Part shown: piece by piece, positions 63,208 to 64,000 of the stretch | How the letters are laid out: every line of letters begins with the position of its first letter | How positions within the stretch are numbered: position 1 is the stretch's first letter | Assembly (NCBI RefSeq): GCF_000504165.1 | Contig: NZ_AYSE01000001.1 | Location: forward strand, 558,001-622,000 | DNA from: Bacillus sp. FJAT-14578 | Lineage (GTDB): Bacteria; Bacillota; Bacilli; Bacillales; Bacillaceae_H | DNA length: 64,000 bases | Direction: 5' to 3' | Program-made: the position numbers and the translations under genes | The notes under the pieces: model-generated | What the model saw: the letters and a program-made list of their open reading frames with translations, nothing else | Told to the model about the DNA's origin: nothing | Database searches by the model: none

Positions 63208-64000
63208 CTTTTTTCTCCCCCTCAAGTAATGAAATTAAGGAATGCACGTCTTTATCTCCGCGACCCGATAAGCATACTAAAATGGATTGTTCACCAGAAA
63301 GCTTCGCGGCTAATTGAAATGCCTTTGCAAGGGCATGGGCCGATTCGATTGCCGGGATAATCCCTTCTTCCCTTGTAAGCAATTGAAGTGCTTCAATCGC
63401 TTCTTCATCCGTTACACCCTCATAGCTCACGCGGCCAATACTTGATAAATACGAATGTTCAGGACCGATTCCAGGGTAGTCCAGTCCGGCAGAAATCGAA
63501 TAGGGCTCTGTAATTTGGCCATTTTCATCCTGAAGTAAATAAGTCATTGTACCGTGAATAACTCCTTTTGTTCCTTTTGCCATTGTAGCAGCGTGGAAAT
63601 TAGTTTCCAAACCTTTTCCGCTGGCTTCCACTCCAATCAGCTTCACATCTTCCTTGATAAAATCATAAAACATTCCAATAGAGTTGCTTCCACCGCCTAC
63701 ACAAGCCACAACGACGGATGGCAATGTCCCTTCGGTTTTTATAAACTGTTGTTTCGCTTCCTGACCAATCACTCTTTGGAAATCACGCACCATCTTCGGA
63801 TAAGGATGCGGACCAATCGCTGAACCAATTAAGTAGAAATGATCTTCGCAATGCTGGACCCAGTAACGAATCGCTTCGTTCGTTGCATCCTTGAGGGTCT
63901 TAGTTCCCGAATATACCGGAATGACCTCGGCCCCTAACAGCTTCATTCGAAATACGTTCAATGCCTGGCGTTCAATATCTTCCGCTCCCATGAACACCTT
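63167..64000 (-). CDS. trpB: Tryptophan synthase beta subunit (5' part outside the window)
   Basis: Condenses indole with serine to tryptophan, PLP-dependent. Only the C-terminal part, about 277 residues of roughly 400, is present: [21 protein letters not shown], the phosphate-binding [33 protein letters not shown] and [10 protein letters not shown]. No true start is visible. Overlaps trpA. The tail [15 protein letters not shown] is unusually extended and charged but consistent with Bacillaceae TrpB. Confidence 0.95.
   Translation of the reverse strand, partial: KVFMGAEDIERQALNVFRMKLLGAEVIPVYSGTKTLKDATNEAIRYWVQHCEDHFYLIGSAIGPHPYPKMVRDFQRVIGQEAKQQFIKTEGTLPSVVVACVGGGSNSIGMFYDFIKEDVKLIGVEASGKGLETNFHAATMAKGTKGVIHGTMTYLLQDENGQITEPYSISAGLDYPGIGPEHSYLSSIGRVSYEGVTDEEAIEALQLLTREEGIIPAIESAHALAKAFQLAAKLSGEQSILVCLSGRGDKDVHSLISLLEGEKKDDNDISEALTAAK

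Overview
The window is a stretch of core chromosome from an endospore-forming member of the Bacillaceae. The evidence is the uninterrupted cell-division and cell-wall (dcw) cluster with its sporulation members (spoVD, spoVE, spoIIGA, sigE, sigG), the ylb and ypi/ypj/qcr gene blocks familiar from Bacillus subtilis, a meso-diaminopimelate-type MurE, bacillithiol synthesis (bshC), AGGAGG-type ribosome binding sites and frequent TTG/GTG starts. Base composition is moderately AT-rich. I cannot fix the species from sequence alone. Almost all genes lie on the minus strand; only ylbP, tmcAL (ylbM), ylbJ, one unnamed gene and a small RNA are on the plus strand.

Layout from left to right, which is the reverse of transcription for most genes. 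1-6.6 kb: pyrR (cut by the window edge) with its PyrR attenuator, rluD-type ylyB, lspA, ylyA, ileS behind an Ile T-box, and divIVA. 6.6-13.2 kb: ylmH, ylmG, sepF, ylmE, ylmD, ylmC, sigG, sigE, spoIIGA. 13.7-32.8 kb: ftsZ, ftsA, sbp, ylxX, ylxW, divIB, murB, murG, spoVE, murD, mraY, murE, spoVD, pbpB, ftsL, rsmH. The mraZ gene that normally heads this cluster is absent. 33.2-42.4 kb: bshC, a DUF3397 membrane protein, a ketopantoate reductase paralogue, a three-gene biotin-dependent acyl-CoA carboxylase set, ylbP, rsfA and a crotonase-family gene. 42.6-52.7 kb: rpmF, ylbN, tmcAL, ylbL, ylbK, ylbJ, coaD, rsmD, a small RNA in the csfG position, then ylbG, ylbF, a lipoprotein gene, ylbE and ylbD. 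52.7-64 kb: ypjA, qcrCBA, ypiF, ypiB (reoY), ypiA, aroA, tyrA, hisC, trpA and trpB (cut by the window edge), the distal part of the aromatic amino-acid supraoperon.

The genes work together in a few programmes. MurE/MraY/MurD/MurG/MurB make lipid II; FtsZ, FtsA, SepF, DivIVA, FtsL, DivIB and PBP2B build the septum; SpoVD and SpoVE make spore cortex; SpoIIGA activates pro-SigmaE and SigG follows in the forespore. I find promoter-like sequences that fit this: a SigH-type site before ftsA, a Spo0A-type promoter with a 22-bp spacer before spoIIGA, a SigF-type promoter before sigG, and a forespore-type promoter before the small RNA.

The accessory content is modest: interspersed non-coding repeats sit in many intergenic gaps, several inside operons. 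The clearest family has five copies with 11-bp terminal inverted repeats whose changes are mostly compensated. I saw no transposase, prophage, CRISPR array, rRNA or tRNA. The observations most worth checking are the missing mraZ, the repeat families, the joining of two B. subtilis-distant blocks near 52.7 kb, and a carboxylase/crotonase neighbourhood with a candidate catabolite operator. I do not see a wholly new multi-gene system here.
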